Assembly (NCBI GenBank): GCA_025997795.1
Contig: BNVB01000092.1
Span: forward strand, 1-7,813
From: Spirochaetia bacterium
Lineage (GTDB): Bacteria; Spirochaetota; Spirochaetia; Treponematales; Breznakiellaceae
Direction of reading: 5' to 3'
Length of the DNA stretch: 7,813 bases
Shown: positions 1 to 6,361 of the stretch, piece after piece
Numbering within the stretch: the first letter of the stretch is position 1
How the letters are laid out: each line of letters opens with the position of its first letter
Notes under the pieces: model-generated
The model's input: only the letters and a program-made list of their open reading frames with translations
Told to the model about the DNA's origin: nothing
Database searches by the model: none
Translations under genes and position numbers: made by a program

Positions 1-704
1 CCGGAAAGACAATCCAGGATATGCTGATAAGGCCGGGTAGAATGAGGATTCCGTACAATGATCGCTTCCCCGGCGTTTGCCGCCCGGATGCAATCAGGAA
101 TAATCCGGTTTTCGGAATAATCTCCGCCACCTATCACATTGCCTGAACGGGCGGTGGATAGGGCAGGGGAGTCTTTGTCTGCAAAAAAGGAATTTTTATA
201 ACTGTATGTTACCAGTTCGCTGCAGGACTTGCTGTTTGAATAGGGGTCTAGCCCGCAAAGGTTTTCATTTTCCCGGTATCCCCAATGCCATTCCCTGTTT
301 TCATATACTTTATCGGTTGTTACATTCACAAAGGATTTAACAGACGGGGTACGCCGTATCGCTTCAAGTATATTAACTGTTCCCATAACGTTTGTTTCAT
401 AGGTGAGCACCGGTTCACGGAATGAACGTCGTACCAAGGGCTGAGCCGCAAGGTGAATAATTATCTCCGGTCTTATTTCCTGGATTGATTTGATAAGTAA
501 ATCACAGTTTCGAATATCGCCGATTATAGAATCTATCCTGCTTCCAATTCCGGTTTGTTCATATAGAGAGGGATTAGTCGACGGTTCAAGAGCATAGCCT
601 GTAACGTTGGCGTCGGCGTAGAGCAGAATATGACACAACCATGTTCCTTTGAATCCGGTATGTCCGGTAATAAATATTTTTTTGTTTTTATAAAAATCAA
701 GCAA
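1..704 (-). CDS. rfbG: CDP-glucose 4,6-dehydratase, N-terminal part (cut by window start)
   Basis: This enzyme converts CDP-D-glucose to CDP-4-keto-6-deoxy-D-glucose in the cytoplasm, using bound NAD. It is the second step of the CDP-dideoxyhexose pathway. I read 234 codons; the family is usually about 360 residues, so roughly the last third is missing. Visible are the nucleotide-binding loop GHTGFKG (residues 14-20), TTDKVYEN (129-136), the short-chain dehydrogenase catalytic pair in YSNSK (Y155, K159), and a family-typical RNPHSTRPYQH (218-228). No in-frame ATG exists near the N-terminus. I choose TTG at 704 because it gives MLDFYKNKK directly before the first beta strand, matching the usual length, and because it overlaps the rfbF stop by 8 bases. 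The next in-frame ATG is residue 107, inside the fold. Product identity is supported by the preceding rfbF. The start codon is less certain than the gene. Confidence 0.93.
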   Translation of the reverse strand, partial: MLDFYKNKKIFITGHTGFKGTWLCHILLYADANVTGYALEPSTNPSLYEQTGIGSRIDSIIGDIRNCDLLIKSIQEIRPEIIIHLAAQPLVRRSFREPVLTYETNVMGTVNILEAIRRTPSVKSFVNVTTDKVYENREWHWGYRENENLCGLDPYSNSKSCSELVTYSYKNSFFADKDSPALSTARSGNVIGGGDYSENRIIPDCIRAANAGEAIIVRNPHSTRPYQHILDCLS

Positions 705-1485
705 TGTTTTTTGACCACAGCGCCCATGGCGCTTTTCCTTCAACCCACATTTTTGTCAATTCATTTTTTTCTCTTAGTGTATCCATTGCCCTCCAGAATC
801 CGCTATGTTTATAGGCGGCCAGTTGATTTTCCTGGACCAATTGCTGTAAAGGTTCCTGTTCCAGGATGGTGGCATGCCCGTTTTTCAAGTAAGGAAAAAT
901 ACCGCTCTCCATGACAAAAAAACCTCCGTTAATCCAGGAATTATCTCCTTCCGGTTTTTCATGGAAAGAACCAACAGTCCCATCGGAATTTACCAGTATA
1001 GCGCCATATTTGCCCTCTGGCTGTACAGAAGTCAAGGTAACAATTTTTCCTGATTTTTCATGGAAATTAAGTAATTCAGGTATGTTAATATCACTTACGC
1101 CATCGCCATAGGTAAGCATAAAACGCTCATTGCCCAGAAAATTCTTTGCGTCAAGGAGTCTGCCGCCGGTCATATTATTTTGCCCTGTGTAGAGCATGGT
1201 AACTTTCCAGGGTTCATTCCGGTGATTATGAATTTCAACAGCGTTGTTTGACATATCAACCGTGATGTCGGAATAACGGGTATAATAATTGATAAAATAG
1301 TCTTTTATAATATGGGATTTGTAACCGGTTAATACGACAAAATCATTAAACCCCCAATAGGAATAAATTTTCATAATGTGCCAGAGTATTGGCCGTCCAC
1401 CTATTTCTACCATGGGTTTGGGACGCAGTTCTGTTTCCTCTGAGAGACGTGTTCCGTAACCTCCGGCAAGAATTACTACTTTCAT
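697..1485 (-). CDS. rfbF: Glucose-1-phosphate cytidylyltransferase
   Basis: This enzyme makes CDP-D-glucose and pyrophosphate from CTP and alpha-D-glucose 1-phosphate, the entry step for CDP-linked deoxysugars. The 262-residue product matches the family length of about 257. It has the nucleotidyltransferase signature LAGGYGTRLSEET (residues 6-18), RPKPMVEIGG (21-30), the metal-binding region YGDGVSD (126-132), an EKPEG segment (176-180) and INGGFFV (185-191). GFWRAMDT near residue 235 is also typical. I start at 1485, giving MKVVILAGG as in homologues. A longer reading from 1533 would add 16 residues lying inside the wzt coding region. The start ATG shares one base with the wzt stop (TAATG), which suggests translational coupling. 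The stop overlaps the proposed TTG start of rfbG. RfbF feeds RfbG directly. Confidence 0.96.
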   Translation of the reverse strand: MKVVILAGGYGTRLSEETELRPKPMVEIGGRPILWHIMKIYSYWGFNDFVVLTGYKSHIIKDYFINYYTRYSDITVDMSNNAVEIHNHRNEPWKVTMLYTGQNNMTGGRLLDAKNFLGNERFMLTYGDGVSDINIPELLNFHEKSGKIVTLTSVQPEGKYGAILVNSDGTVGSFHEKPEGDNSWINGGFFVMESGIFPYLKNGHATILEQEPLQQLVQENQLAAYKHSGFWRAMDTLREKNELTKMWVEGKAPWALWSKNIA

Positions 1486-1487
1486 TA
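1483..1487 (-). promoter_or_regulatory. TAATG stop/start coupling junction, wzt to rfbF
   Basis: The wzt stop TAA (1487-1485) and the rfbF start ATG (1485-1483) share one base. No clear Shine-Dalgarno sequence precedes this ATG, so re-initiation by ribosomes finishing wzt is the likely route. The junction also supports the shorter start chosen for rfbF. Confidence 0.7.
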
Positions 1488-2762
1488 TACTGTTTTCGTT
1501 TGCCATTGAATTTTTGGACGAAAAATACCACAATACCCTTCTGTAAATTTTTTGATGTTTAGCTTCAAAGAAGGCACATTATCTCTTGGTGCGAGAATCC
1601 ATGCGATATTAAACAAATGAACTGTCATTTCAATGATAAAACTTCCACTATTAAAAATATGAATAGGAATTTGTGAAAAAAGATGATTTTTCCCTTTCAC
1701 CAGAGCAGGCGTATTTTTGTTGAATATATCATTAGAACCGGAATAATACAATAATGTACCTTCTTCATTATATATTGAATATCCAATCATTAGAGCAGGA
1801 TCTAATATCTTTATTTCACAAACTATATGGATATAAACATCCTCATTATCACTATTGATTGTTTTCTCAATTATATTCCCATTATTGTCACCGATAAAGA
1901 ACTCAAACGGCATATAATACAGATTGTCGGCACATAACTTATTTACATTTGTCCAAGAGGAGTTTTTGCTTATATCATCAATATGCAAATAAAAGTTTAT
2001 TACATCTTGTATATTGCCAGACGCATACGCTATTTTTCCCCTTTCCAATACAAATCCTGCATCACATAGATTTTTTACTGCTCCCATATTATGACTTACA
2101 AACAACACGGTCCGACCCTGACCGGTACTCAAGTCCTGCATCTTCCCCAAGGCTTTTTTCTGGAATTCTGCGTCTCCAACCGCCAATACTTCGTCCGCAA
2201 TAAGAATATCACTGTCCAGATGGGCTGCTACCGCAAAGGCCAGACGAACGTACATACCGCTGGAATAGCGCTTTACCGGAGTATCAATGTGGTCCTTAAT
2301 CCCGCTAAAATCAATAATCTCGTCCAGTTTTTGGTCAATCCGGCGTTTTTTCATTCCCAGAATAGCGCCATTAAGGTATATATTTTCCCGGCCTGTTAGT
2401 TCACTGTGGAATCCTGTTCCAACTTCCAGAAGGCTGGCAATTTTGCCATTTATTTTGATGGTACCTTCGGTAGGTGCAGTAATGTGGGAAAGGAGTTTTA
2501 ACAGAGTGCTTTTTCCGGCACCGTTTTTTCCGATTATACCAATACGGTCGCCCTGTTTAATATCAAAGCTGATATCTTTTAACGCCCAAAAGTGATCTTC
2601 ATTGATGGAATACTTATTTTCTCCGATTTTAGAGTGGGGGTCTTCTTTTCCAAGCTTCAATGCAAACCATGTTTGAATATCTCGAAAGAGCGTACCATTA
2701 TTGATGACCCCAAGATGGTACTTTTTTGAGAGATGCTCTACTCGTATTGCTATCTCAGACAT
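1485..2762 (-). CDS. wzt: O-antigen ABC transporter ATP-binding protein with C-terminal glycan-binding-type domain
   Basis: This is the ATPase subunit of a Wzm/Wzt-type exporter that moves a lipid-linked polysaccharide across the inner membrane. The product has 425 residues. The ATPase domain (about 1-260) carries Walker A GKNGAGKST (78-86), the signature YSSGM (166-170) typical of polysaccharide exporters, Walker B DILIADE (185-191) and the switch histidine in VSHN (H224). Residues about 275-425 are beta-rich and resemble the Wzt C-terminal domain that recognises the finished glycan end. I prefer MSEIAIRVEHLSKKY at 2762 because homologues start this way and it lies one base after the hepT stop. 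An upstream ATG at 2786 adds eight residues and has an AAGG only three bases before it, so it cannot be excluded. The C-terminal part is much more AT-rich than the ATPase part. No permease (Wzm) gene is in the window. Confidence 0.95.
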   Translation of the reverse strand: MSEIAIRVEHLSKKYHLGVINNGTLFRDIQTWFALKLGKEDPHSKIGENKYSINEDHFWALKDISFDIKQGDRIGIIGKNGAGKSTLLKLLSHITAPTEGTIKINGKIASLLEVGTGFHSELTGRENIYLNGAILGMKKRRIDQKLDEIIDFSGIKDHIDTPVKRYSSGMYVRLAFAVAAHLDSDILIADEVLAVGDAEFQKKALGKMQDLSTGQGRTVLFVSHNMGAVKNLCDAGFVLERGKIAYASGNIQDVINFYLHIDDISKNSSWTNVNKLCADNLYYMPFEFFIGDNNGNIIEKTINSDNEDVYIHIVCEIKILDPALMIGYSIYNEEGTLLYYSGSNDIFNKNTPALVKGKNHLFSQIPIHIFNSGSFIIEMTVHLFNIAWILAPRDNVPSLKLNIKKFTEGYCGIFRPKIQWQTKTV

Positions 2763-2763
2763 T

Positions 2764-3204
2764 TCAATATTTTGAACAATAATCATTTACCTTGATTATT
2801 ATCTCTATAAGCATAGGAGTATACTGCAAAACTTTATTAAAAAACTTTTGTATTTCTTTTATTTGGTATTCATGTACAATACTGTTTCTTAGATCTTTAA
2901 TATTATGCAGCAGCTCAGCAGATTGAACTATTCTGCGTTTTTCGGCGCGGTTCATTATATCAATGATAGTACCGATATCTTCAGACTCTACAGTGTCAAT
3001 ACTTCTCAATACTTTATTCACCAGCATATCTGTTGTTCGGGAATATCGGGATGTTAAAACTTCAAGTTTATCAAATTCCTCAAGAGAATAATTATCTTTT
3101 TCTCCAATCGTTTTGGTTTGCTCATAAGACCGCTTTACCCAATCGGCGCTCAAATTAAGGGTATCAAGATTTTCCCGCAGTACATCTATGTGCAGTTTGT
3201 TCAT
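2764..3204 (-). CDS. HEPN-domain protein, HepT-like toxin or nucleotidyltransferase partner
   Basis: This is a 146-residue, largely helical protein of the HEPN superfamily. The diagnostic motif RNSIVHEY (residues 106-113) fits R-x4-H-x-Y, the RNase active-site motif of HepT toxins. In characterised pairs, the motif tyrosine is AMPylated by the partner MntA nucleotidyltransferase, which silences the toxin. The start ATG overlaps the stop of the upstream nucleotidyltransferase (ATGA), as expected for a co-translated pair. A purine-rich GAAGAAGGA lies a little far upstream of the start. It ends one base before the preferred wzt start. I infer the toxin role from motif and pairing. The related HI0074-type substrate-binding partners of nucleotidyltransferases are an alternative, so a housekeeping or polysaccharide-linked role is not excluded. 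Confidence 0.82.
   Translation of the reverse strand: MNKLHIDVLRENLDTLNLSADWVKRSYEQTKTIGEKDNYSLEEFDKLEVLTSRYSRTTDMLVNKVLRSIDTVESEDIGTIIDIMNRAEKRRIVQSAELLHNIKDLRNSIVHEYQIKEIQKFFNKVLQYTPMLIEIIIKVNDYCSKY
3201..3204 (-). promoter_or_regulatory. ATGA stop/start overlap within the nucleotidyltransferase-HEPN pair
   Basis: The nucleotidyltransferase stop TGA (3203-3201) lies within the HEPN gene start ATG (3204-3202) and the next base. This four-base overlap points to coupled translation, which would keep the two partners in fixed ratio. Confidence 0.7.
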
Positions 3205-3491
3205 TGTAATTTTATTCCTTCTTCCATAGCCAGCCTAAAAAATGCCTCTTGGCCGTCTTTTGAGGTAACAATATCTATTTTTTGATCGCCGATTTTGTTA
3301 CAAATAAACCGTCTTATCTGTATTTTTTGCATTACATCCATGTTTATTTCTTTAGAAAGAATAGCAATATCAATGTCACCGCCTTTTTTGCTGTCATCTG
3401 TGCGGGAACCAAAAAGCCAAATACCCGCATCAAGGTCCACACTCTTTACTGAATCAATAATAGCGCTTTTTTCATACTCAGAAATTCTCAT
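3201..3491 (-). CDS. Minimal nucleotidyltransferase, MntA-like antitoxin
   Basis: This 96-residue protein is a minimal nucleotidyltransferase (MNT, DNA polymerase beta fold). It shows the GS...DxD catalytic motif: GSR at 28-30 and DID at 39-41 with nine residues between GS and the first aspartate. A third acidic residue is visible in KIDIV (D73). In MntA/HepT systems such a protein transfers AMP to the HEPN partner and neutralises it. The gene starts inside the last codons of fcl (14-base overlap) and has a purine-rich AAAGAGAAC just before the ATG. It overlaps the HEPN gene by ATGA. The pair is therefore built into the sugar operon rather than carrying an obvious promoter of its own. The family call is firm; the antitoxin role is inferred from pairing. 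Confidence 0.86.
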   Translation of the reverse strand: MRISEYEKSAIIDSVKSVDLDAGIWLFGSRTDDSKKGGDIDIAILSKEINMDVMQKIQIRRFICNKIGDQKIDIVTSKDGQEAFFRLAMEEGIKLQ

Positions 3492-4476
3492 GTTCTCTTT
3501 TCGTTAAAAAATCATTATAAACTATCTTTATGCCTTTTTGAAATGGTGTCCAACTATTATAACCCAGTGCCATTAAACGAGAAGTATCACATAGTTTCCG
3601 TTGTGTTCCATTGGGTTTTGTGATATCCCAGCAAATTTTACACATAACGGTTGGATCGGCATCAATAACCGAAAATTCCTGATCGTACACGACGTCACGT
3701 ATTGTTTCTGCAAGTTGTCTAATACTCAATTCCTGTCCGCTTCCAATGTTAATAAAATCACCAGCTTCATTTCGTAAATCATGTGCGTTACAATGTTCCA
3801 TAAGAGACACCAGAACATTTGCAAGATCATCACTGTATAAGAATTCCCGTAAAGGTGTACCATCTCCCCATAAAACAACTTCTTTTTTCCCTAAGATTTT
3901 TGCTTCATGAATTTTTTGTATCATTGCCGGTAATACATGTGCGTTTTCCGGATCGTAATTATCCCCAATGCCGTAGAGATTTGTTGGCATGGCAGATAAA
4001 AAATTAGTTCCGTATTGTTTATTATAGGTACTGCACAGTTTTATTACGGCAATTTTTGCAACAGCATAAGCTTCATTAGTTGATTCCAGAGGTCCGGTCA
4101 AAAGATATTCTTCTTTTAATGGCTGTAGAGCCATCTTTGGATAGATACAGGAAGACCCAAGATTGAGCAGTTTTTTTACGCCTGCTTTGTATGCAGCATG
4201 GATTACATTAAATCCAATCAGCATATTTTTATAAATAAAATCAGCAGGATATGTTGAATTTGCTCCAATGCCCCCAACTTTCGCTGCGGTCAGAAAAACA
4301 TATTCCGGTTTTTCATTGGTAAAAAAAGATTCCACTGCCGGTTGATTTATTAGATCAAGTTCGGTATGGGTCTTTGTAACAATATTGGTATACCCATTCT
4401 CTTTTAGATTTCTAAACAGCGCGTTTCCTACAAGTCCCTTGTGTCCAGCGATATATATTTTGGCATTTTTATTCAT
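3478..4476 (-). CDS. fcl: GDP-L-fucose synthase (GDP-4-keto-6-deoxymannose 3,5-epimerase/4-reductase)
   Basis: This enzyme turns GDP-4-keto-6-deoxy-D-mannose into GDP-L-fucose by epimerising C3 and C5 and then reducing C4 with NADPH, in the cytoplasm. The 332-residue product has the dinucleotide-binding loop GHKGLVG (11-17). The catalytic set is all present: S108 and C110 in GSSCIYP, Y137 and K141 in YAVAK, and H180 in NAHVLP. These align with S107, C109, Y136, K140 and H179 described for the Escherichia coli enzyme. KVGGIGAN (66-73) is also family-typical. Its start overlaps the end of gmd by 8 bases, and gmd supplies its substrate. Its end overlaps the nucleotidyltransferase gene by 14 bases. 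No strong Shine-Dalgarno sequence precedes the ATG, so coupling to gmd translation is likely. The gene is also called wcaG. Confidence 0.96.
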   Translation of the reverse strand: MNKNAKIYIAGHKGLVGNALFRNLKENGYTNIVTKTHTELDLINQPAVESFFTNEKPEYVFLTAAKVGGIGANSTYPADFIYKNMLIGFNVIHAAYKAGVKKLLNLGSSCIYPKMALQPLKEEYLLTGPLESTNEAYAVAKIAVIKLCSTYNKQYGTNFLSAMPTNLYGIGDNYDPENAHVLPAMIQKIHEAKILGKKEVVLWGDGTPLREFLYSDDLANVLVSLMEHCNAHDLRNEAGDFINIGSGQELSIRQLAETIRDVVYDQEFSVIDADPTVMCKICWDITKPNGTQRKLCDTSRLMALGYNSWTPFQKGIKIVYNDFLTKREHENF

Positions 4477-5554
4477 GATAGTTTTTTATTACATATCCGC
4501 CTTTACGCAGATACTCTTCTTTTTCCGCAATTTTCATATCATTCTGGACCATCATTTTGATAAGTTCCGACAAGCTGACTTTTGGTTTCCAGCCAAGTTT
4601 TTTTAGAGCTTTAGCCGGATCGCCCTTTAGTTCATCAACTTCTGCGGACCGGAAATAGCGGGGATCTATTTCTACCAATATCTTACCAGAAGCTGCGTCT
4701 ATTCCTTTCTCGTTACGACCGTTGCCTTCCCAGCGGAGTTCAATCCTCGCTTCCTTAAAAGCCATACTGATAAAATCCCGTACTGTTGTGCTTACACCGG
4801 TAGCCATAACATAATCATCCGGTGTTTCCTGTTGTAATATGAGCCACATAAGCTCTACATAATCACCGGCAAATCCCCAATCACGCTTTGCATCTATATT
4901 ACCCATGTAAAGTTTTTCCTGAAGGCCAAGTTTTATCCGTGCGGCAGCCCGGGTAATTTTACGGGTAACAAAGGTTTCACCGCGAATCGGACTTTCATGG
5001 TTAAAAAGAATACCGTTACAGGCATACATATCATAAGATTCACGGTAGTTTACAACAATCCAATAGGCATAAAGCTTTGCCGCAGCATAGGGACTGCGGG
5101 GGTAGAAGGGGGTAGTTTCCTTTTGAGGTATTTCCTGTACTTTACCAAAAAGTTCACTGGTAGAAGCCTGATACAATCTGACCGTTCTTTCAAGTCCGAG
5201 GATACGAATAGCTTCCAGCAGGCGGAGGGTTCCAATGCCGTCTGTATCGGCAGTGTATTCGGGAACTTCAAAAGATACCTGGACATGGCTCTGGGCGCCA
5301 AGGTTATAGATTTCATCAGGCTGAATTTCCTGGATAATTCTGATTAAGTTTGAAGTATCTGTTAGATCTCCGTAATGAAGAAAAAAATTTCTGTTCTTCT
5401 CATGTGGATCCTGATAGAGGTGATCAATTCTTTTGGTATTAAAATTTGAAGAACGGCGTTTGATGCCATGAACTTCATAATCTTTTTTTAGGAGAAATTC
5501 TGAAAGATACGCACCGTCTTGTCCGGTAACACCGGATATAAGAGCTTTTTTCAT
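4469..5554 (-). CDS. gmd: GDP-mannose 4,6-dehydratase
   Basis: This enzyme dehydrates GDP-D-mannose to GDP-4-keto-6-deoxy-D-mannose using bound NADP, the first step to GDP-L-fucose and a branch point for GDP-rhamnose and GDP-perosamine. The 361-residue product is close to the usual 350-373. It has the cofactor loop GVTGQDG (8-14), RRSSNFNT (33-40), the catalytic TSE (T132, E134) in STSELFG, and Y156/K160 in YAAAK. The NHESPIRGETFVTRK stretch that follows is characteristic. I start at 5554 (MKKALISGVTGQDG), as in homologues. An in-frame ATG at 5596 would add 14 unrelated residues and is unlikely. The ATG overlaps the stop of a 39-codon upstream ORF (ATGA), with a weak GGAC a few bases before. 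fcl follows with an 8-base overlap, so the main product is very probably GDP-L-fucose. Confidence 0.97.
   Translation of the reverse strand: MKKALISGVTGQDGAYLSEFLLKKDYEVHGIKRRSSNFNTKRIDHLYQDPHEKNRNFFLHYGDLTDTSNLIRIIQEIQPDEIYNLGAQSHVQVSFEVPEYTADTDGIGTLRLLEAIRILGLERTVRLYQASTSELFGKVQEIPQKETTPFYPRSPYAAAKLYAYWIVVNYRESYDMYACNGILFNHESPIRGETFVTRKITRAAARIKLGLQEKLYMGNIDAKRDWGFAGDYVELMWLILQQETPDDYVMATGVSTTVRDFISMAFKEARIELRWEGNGRNEKGIDAASGKILVEIDPRYFRSAEVDELKGDPAKALKKLGWKPKVSLSELIKMMVQNDMKIAEKEEYLRKGGYVIKNYHE
5551..5554 (-). promoter_or_regulatory. ATGA overlap of small ORF stop with gmd start
   Basis: The stop TGA of the 39-codon ORF (5553-5551) overlaps the gmd start ATG (5554-5552). This supports 5554 as the gmd start and suggests that gmd may be translated by ribosomes coming from the small ORF. 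Confidence 0.55.
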
Positions 5555-5670
5555 ATAAAGTCCAGAATTTTCAATTTGTTGCTTAACCCCTGCCACAGTA
5601 ATGCCATTTTTGACAGACCATGTAAGACGTTCCCGCCAGAGATTATCTTTTCTAGTTCCTGTTCATTCAT
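5551..5670 (-). CDS. Small ORF of 39 codons upstream of gmd, function unknown
   Basis: I do not recognise this ORF. It begins MNEQELEKIISGGNVLHGL and ends in KLKILDFI. It is short, with an acidic N-terminus and a later basic, leucine-rich amphipathic stretch. There is no signal peptide and no clear membrane segment. It starts 15 bases after the stop of the membrane protein gene at 5686, and its stop overlaps the gmd start as ATGA, like other junctions in this operon. It could be a genuine small protein, a leader that couples translation into gmd, or the surviving N-terminus of a larger gene lost when gmd was joined to the AT-rich block upstream. The Shine-Dalgarno sequence is weak. The neat fit into the gap is the main argument that it is read. 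Confidence 0.4.
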   Translation of the reverse strand: MNEQELEKIISGGNVLHGLSKMALLWQGLSNKLKILDFI

Positions 5671-5685
5671 ATTTGCGTCTATCTT

Positions 5686-6027
5686 TCAAAGACAATAAAT
5701 AACTATTCCAGAAACAATGAATCCAAGCCCAATTATCTGATATCTCATTATCTTCTCTTTTAGTAAAAAATAACTAAATAATGAAATAAAAACATACCCC
5801 AAGGATTCATAAACGGCGCCTAAGGATAAAGGAATTATCCTTAACGCATAAATACTTAAAAATGTACAAATCAACAAGAGTACATAGGCAAAAAAAACAA
5901 AAGTATTCAAATATGTTTGAATACCCTTTTGTCTACTGTTCAAAGCGCTCTTTTTCATTAAAATTTGTGCAACAGAAGCAAGGAAAACTCCGAAAATAAA
6001 AACGCAGCTATATATTGCCTTTTCCAT
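5686..6027 (-). CDS. Four-helix SMR/EamA-like membrane protein, ArnE/ArnF-type flippase subunit (second of pair)
   Basis: This protein of about 113 residues has four predicted membrane helices: IYSCVFIFGVFLASVAQILM, then one around FVFFAYVLLLICTF, then one across SLGAVYESLGYVFISLFSYF, and IIGLGFIVSGIVIYC at the C-terminus. The QILMKKSA end of helix 1 and the IIPLSLGAVYESLGYV segment resemble small multidrug resistance proteins and the ArnE/ArnF subunits that flip undecaprenyl-phosphate-aminoarabinose. I prefer ATG at 6027 (MEKAIYSC); a TTG two codons earlier at 6033 is possible. It overlaps the preceding gene of the same architecture by 20 bases. Pairing with a GtrB/ArnC-like transferase suggests the two proteins form a heteromeric flippase for a lipid-phosphate sugar. 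A drug exporter is the alternative; the context argues against it. Confidence 0.75.
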   Translation of the reverse strand: MEKAIYSCVFIFGVFLASVAQILMKKSALNSRQKGIQTYLNTFVFFAYVLLLICTFLSIYALRIIPLSLGAVYESLGYVFISLFSYFLLKEKIMRYQIIGLGFIVSGIVIYCL

Positions 6028-6361
6028 GATCAATCTGTATAAAAATAAATATACCTGATAAAATAAATATCAGGCCGATAATCATATTAATCTTGATTTT
6101 TTCCTGAAAAAATAAAATTCCCCACAAGAATCCCCATGCAACAACAATTCCTTTATTGGAAACTGCAATAACAAGCGGAATTCTTTTCAATATTTGCTGC
6201 CATAGAATAGCATATATAAATAAAATAATAATTGACAAACTATAAAACACTAGAAATGAAAATGAAAACAACGCTTGATTTGACGCAAGTTTTGAAAAAA
6301 TACTTCCTAATGAATAAATAAAAAAAGCACTATGTAACAGCAGAAAATATTTATGACTCAC
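6008..6361 (-). CDS. Four-helix SMR/EamA-like membrane protein, ArnE/ArnF-type flippase subunit (first of pair)
   Basis: This 117-residue protein has four hydrophobic helices: around residues 5-26 (FLLLHSAFFIYSLGSIF), 32-55, 61-85 (IAVSNKGIVVAWGFLWGILF) and 91-110 (INMIIGLIFILSGIFIFI), with a short polar tail. This is the size and layout of small multidrug resistance proteins and of ArnE/ArnF. It starts with GTG at 6361, inside the last codons of the glycosyltransferase (11-base overlap). No ATG is available before the last helix, so GTG is the reasonable start. The pair of four-helix genes immediately after a polyprenyl-phosphate glycosyltransferase suggests an inner-membrane flippase for a lipid-phosphate-linked sugar. 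The sequence is AT-rich (16 G+C in the 60 bases at 6241-6300). The substrate cannot be read from the sequence. Confidence 0.75.
   Translation of the reverse strand: MSHKYFLLLHSAFFIYSLGSIFSKLASNQALFSFSFLVFYSLSIIILFIYAILWQQILKRIPLVIAVSNKGIVVAWGFLWGILFFQEKIKINMIIGLIFILSGIFIFIQIDHGKGNI

Noticed and set aside
533..727. Open frame of 64 codons on the minus strand beginning MGAVVKKH
   Set aside because: It is a shadow in the wrong frame across the rfbF/rfbG junction; the rfbG frame carries all conserved motifs.
1486..1533. Upstream start of rfbF at 1533
   Set aside because: The extra residues lie within wzt coding sequence in another frame, and the family begins at the MKVVILAGG position.
1949..2595. 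Several plus-strand open frames of 80-100 codons opposite wzt
   Set aside because: They lie antisense to a well-conserved ATPase domain and show no recognisable protein pattern.
4997..5347. Plus-strand open frame of 116 codons opposite gmd
   Set aside because: It is antisense to conserved gmd motifs and has no family features of its own.
5555..5596. In-frame ATG at 5596 extending gmd by 14 residues
   Set aside because: The added residues are not part of the GMD fold, and the start at 5554 gives the family N-terminus and the ATGA junction.
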